Assembly: GCA_023451915.1 (NCBI GenBank)
Contig: JAEXXS010000316.1
Location: forward strand, 1 to 7,470
Length of the DNA stretch: 7,470 bases
DNA from: Pseudomonadota bacterium
GTDB lineage: Bacteria > Pseudomonadota > Alphaproteobacteria > Rhizobiales > Rhizobiaceae
Direction of reading: 5' to 3'
The position numbers were made by a program, and so were the translations under genes. Below are positions 7,399 to 7,470 of the stretch, piece after piece (position 1 is the stretch's first letter; each line of letters opens with the position of its first letter). The notes below the pieces were generated by a model that saw only the letters and a list, made by a program, of their open reading frames with translations, made no database searches and was not told where the DNA came from.

Positions 7399-7470
7399 CT
7401 ATACCCGGCCATAAATATCGTCAAAACGCACGATATCGTCTTCGCCGAGATATTCGCCGCTCTGCACTTC
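7399..7470 (-). CDS. C-terminus of mannose-6-phosphate isomerase / mannose-1-phosphate guanylyltransferase (partial)
   Basis: Only the last 23 codons and a TAG stop are in the window; the rest lies beyond the right edge. The residues read EVQSGEYLGEDDIVRFDDI followed by YGRV. The pattern QSGxYLGEDDIVRFxDxYGR is the conserved end of the cupin-type isomerase domain in bifunctional ManC/AlgA enzymes, which make mannose-1-phosphate and GDP-mannose for surface polysaccharide. A stand-alone cupin-type mannose-6-phosphate isomerase would end the same way, so no symbol is given. The gene converges on rhaI and is probably not part of rhamnose catabolism. It has been missed by length filters because so little of it is present. 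Confidence 0.7.
   Translation of the reverse strand, partial: EVQSGEYLGEDDIVRFDDIYGRV

Overview
The window holds most of a rhizobial-type L-rhamnose uptake and catabolism locus, laid out as two divergent transcription units around a shared control region. High GC content, a fused aldolase-dehydrogenase RhaD, a DeoR-type RhaR and a CUT2 ABC transporter point to an alphaproteobacterium of the order Hyphomicrobiales. The style of the short palindromes and the neighbouring mannose-phosphate gene fit Brucella/Ochrobactrum-like bacteria best, but that genus-level guess is inference. Gene names follow the Rhizobium leguminosarum rha nomenclature; RhaT and RhaS here are not the E. coli proteins of those names.

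Left half, minus strand, transcribed right to left: rhaR (3615-2791, DeoR-family regulator), rhaS (2716-1709, periplasmic rhamnose-binding protein), rhaT (1606-41, double-domain ABC ATPase) and the first 12 codons of a permease gene, probably rhaP (37-1, cut by the window edge). A stem-loop lies between rhaR and rhaS, and two more lie in tandem between rhaS and rhaT. Such structures are often used to keep the binding protein in excess over the ATPase.

Control region, 3616-3824: two 20-bp inverted arms (19 of 20 positions match) each carry a perfect TTGACA -35 hexamer pointing outward. Inside them GATTG-type half-sites recur at exact 10-bp spacing. This is the likely RhaR operator, able to shut both promoters at once.

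Right half, plus strand: rhaD (3825-5921, class II aldolase fused to a short-chain dehydrogenase) and rhaI (5952-7244, L-rhamnose isomerase of the Pseudomonas stutzeri type). A terminator-like stem-loop and a palindrome-rich 154-bp spacer follow. Then comes the 3' end of a convergent minus-strand gene whose last 23 residues look like the C-terminus of a mannose-6-phosphate isomerase / mannose-1-phosphate guanylyltransferase.

Inferred working: RhaS binds L-rhamnose and the RhaT-energised permease imports it. RhaI converts it to L-rhamnulose, a kinase (expected as rhaK beyond the left edge) phosphorylates it, and RhaD splits the phosphate ester to DHAP and L-lactaldehyde, its second domain then acting on lactaldehyde. 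The pathway is known in this group; I see no undescribed system. The points most worth a second look are the operator architecture and the short palindromic elements.
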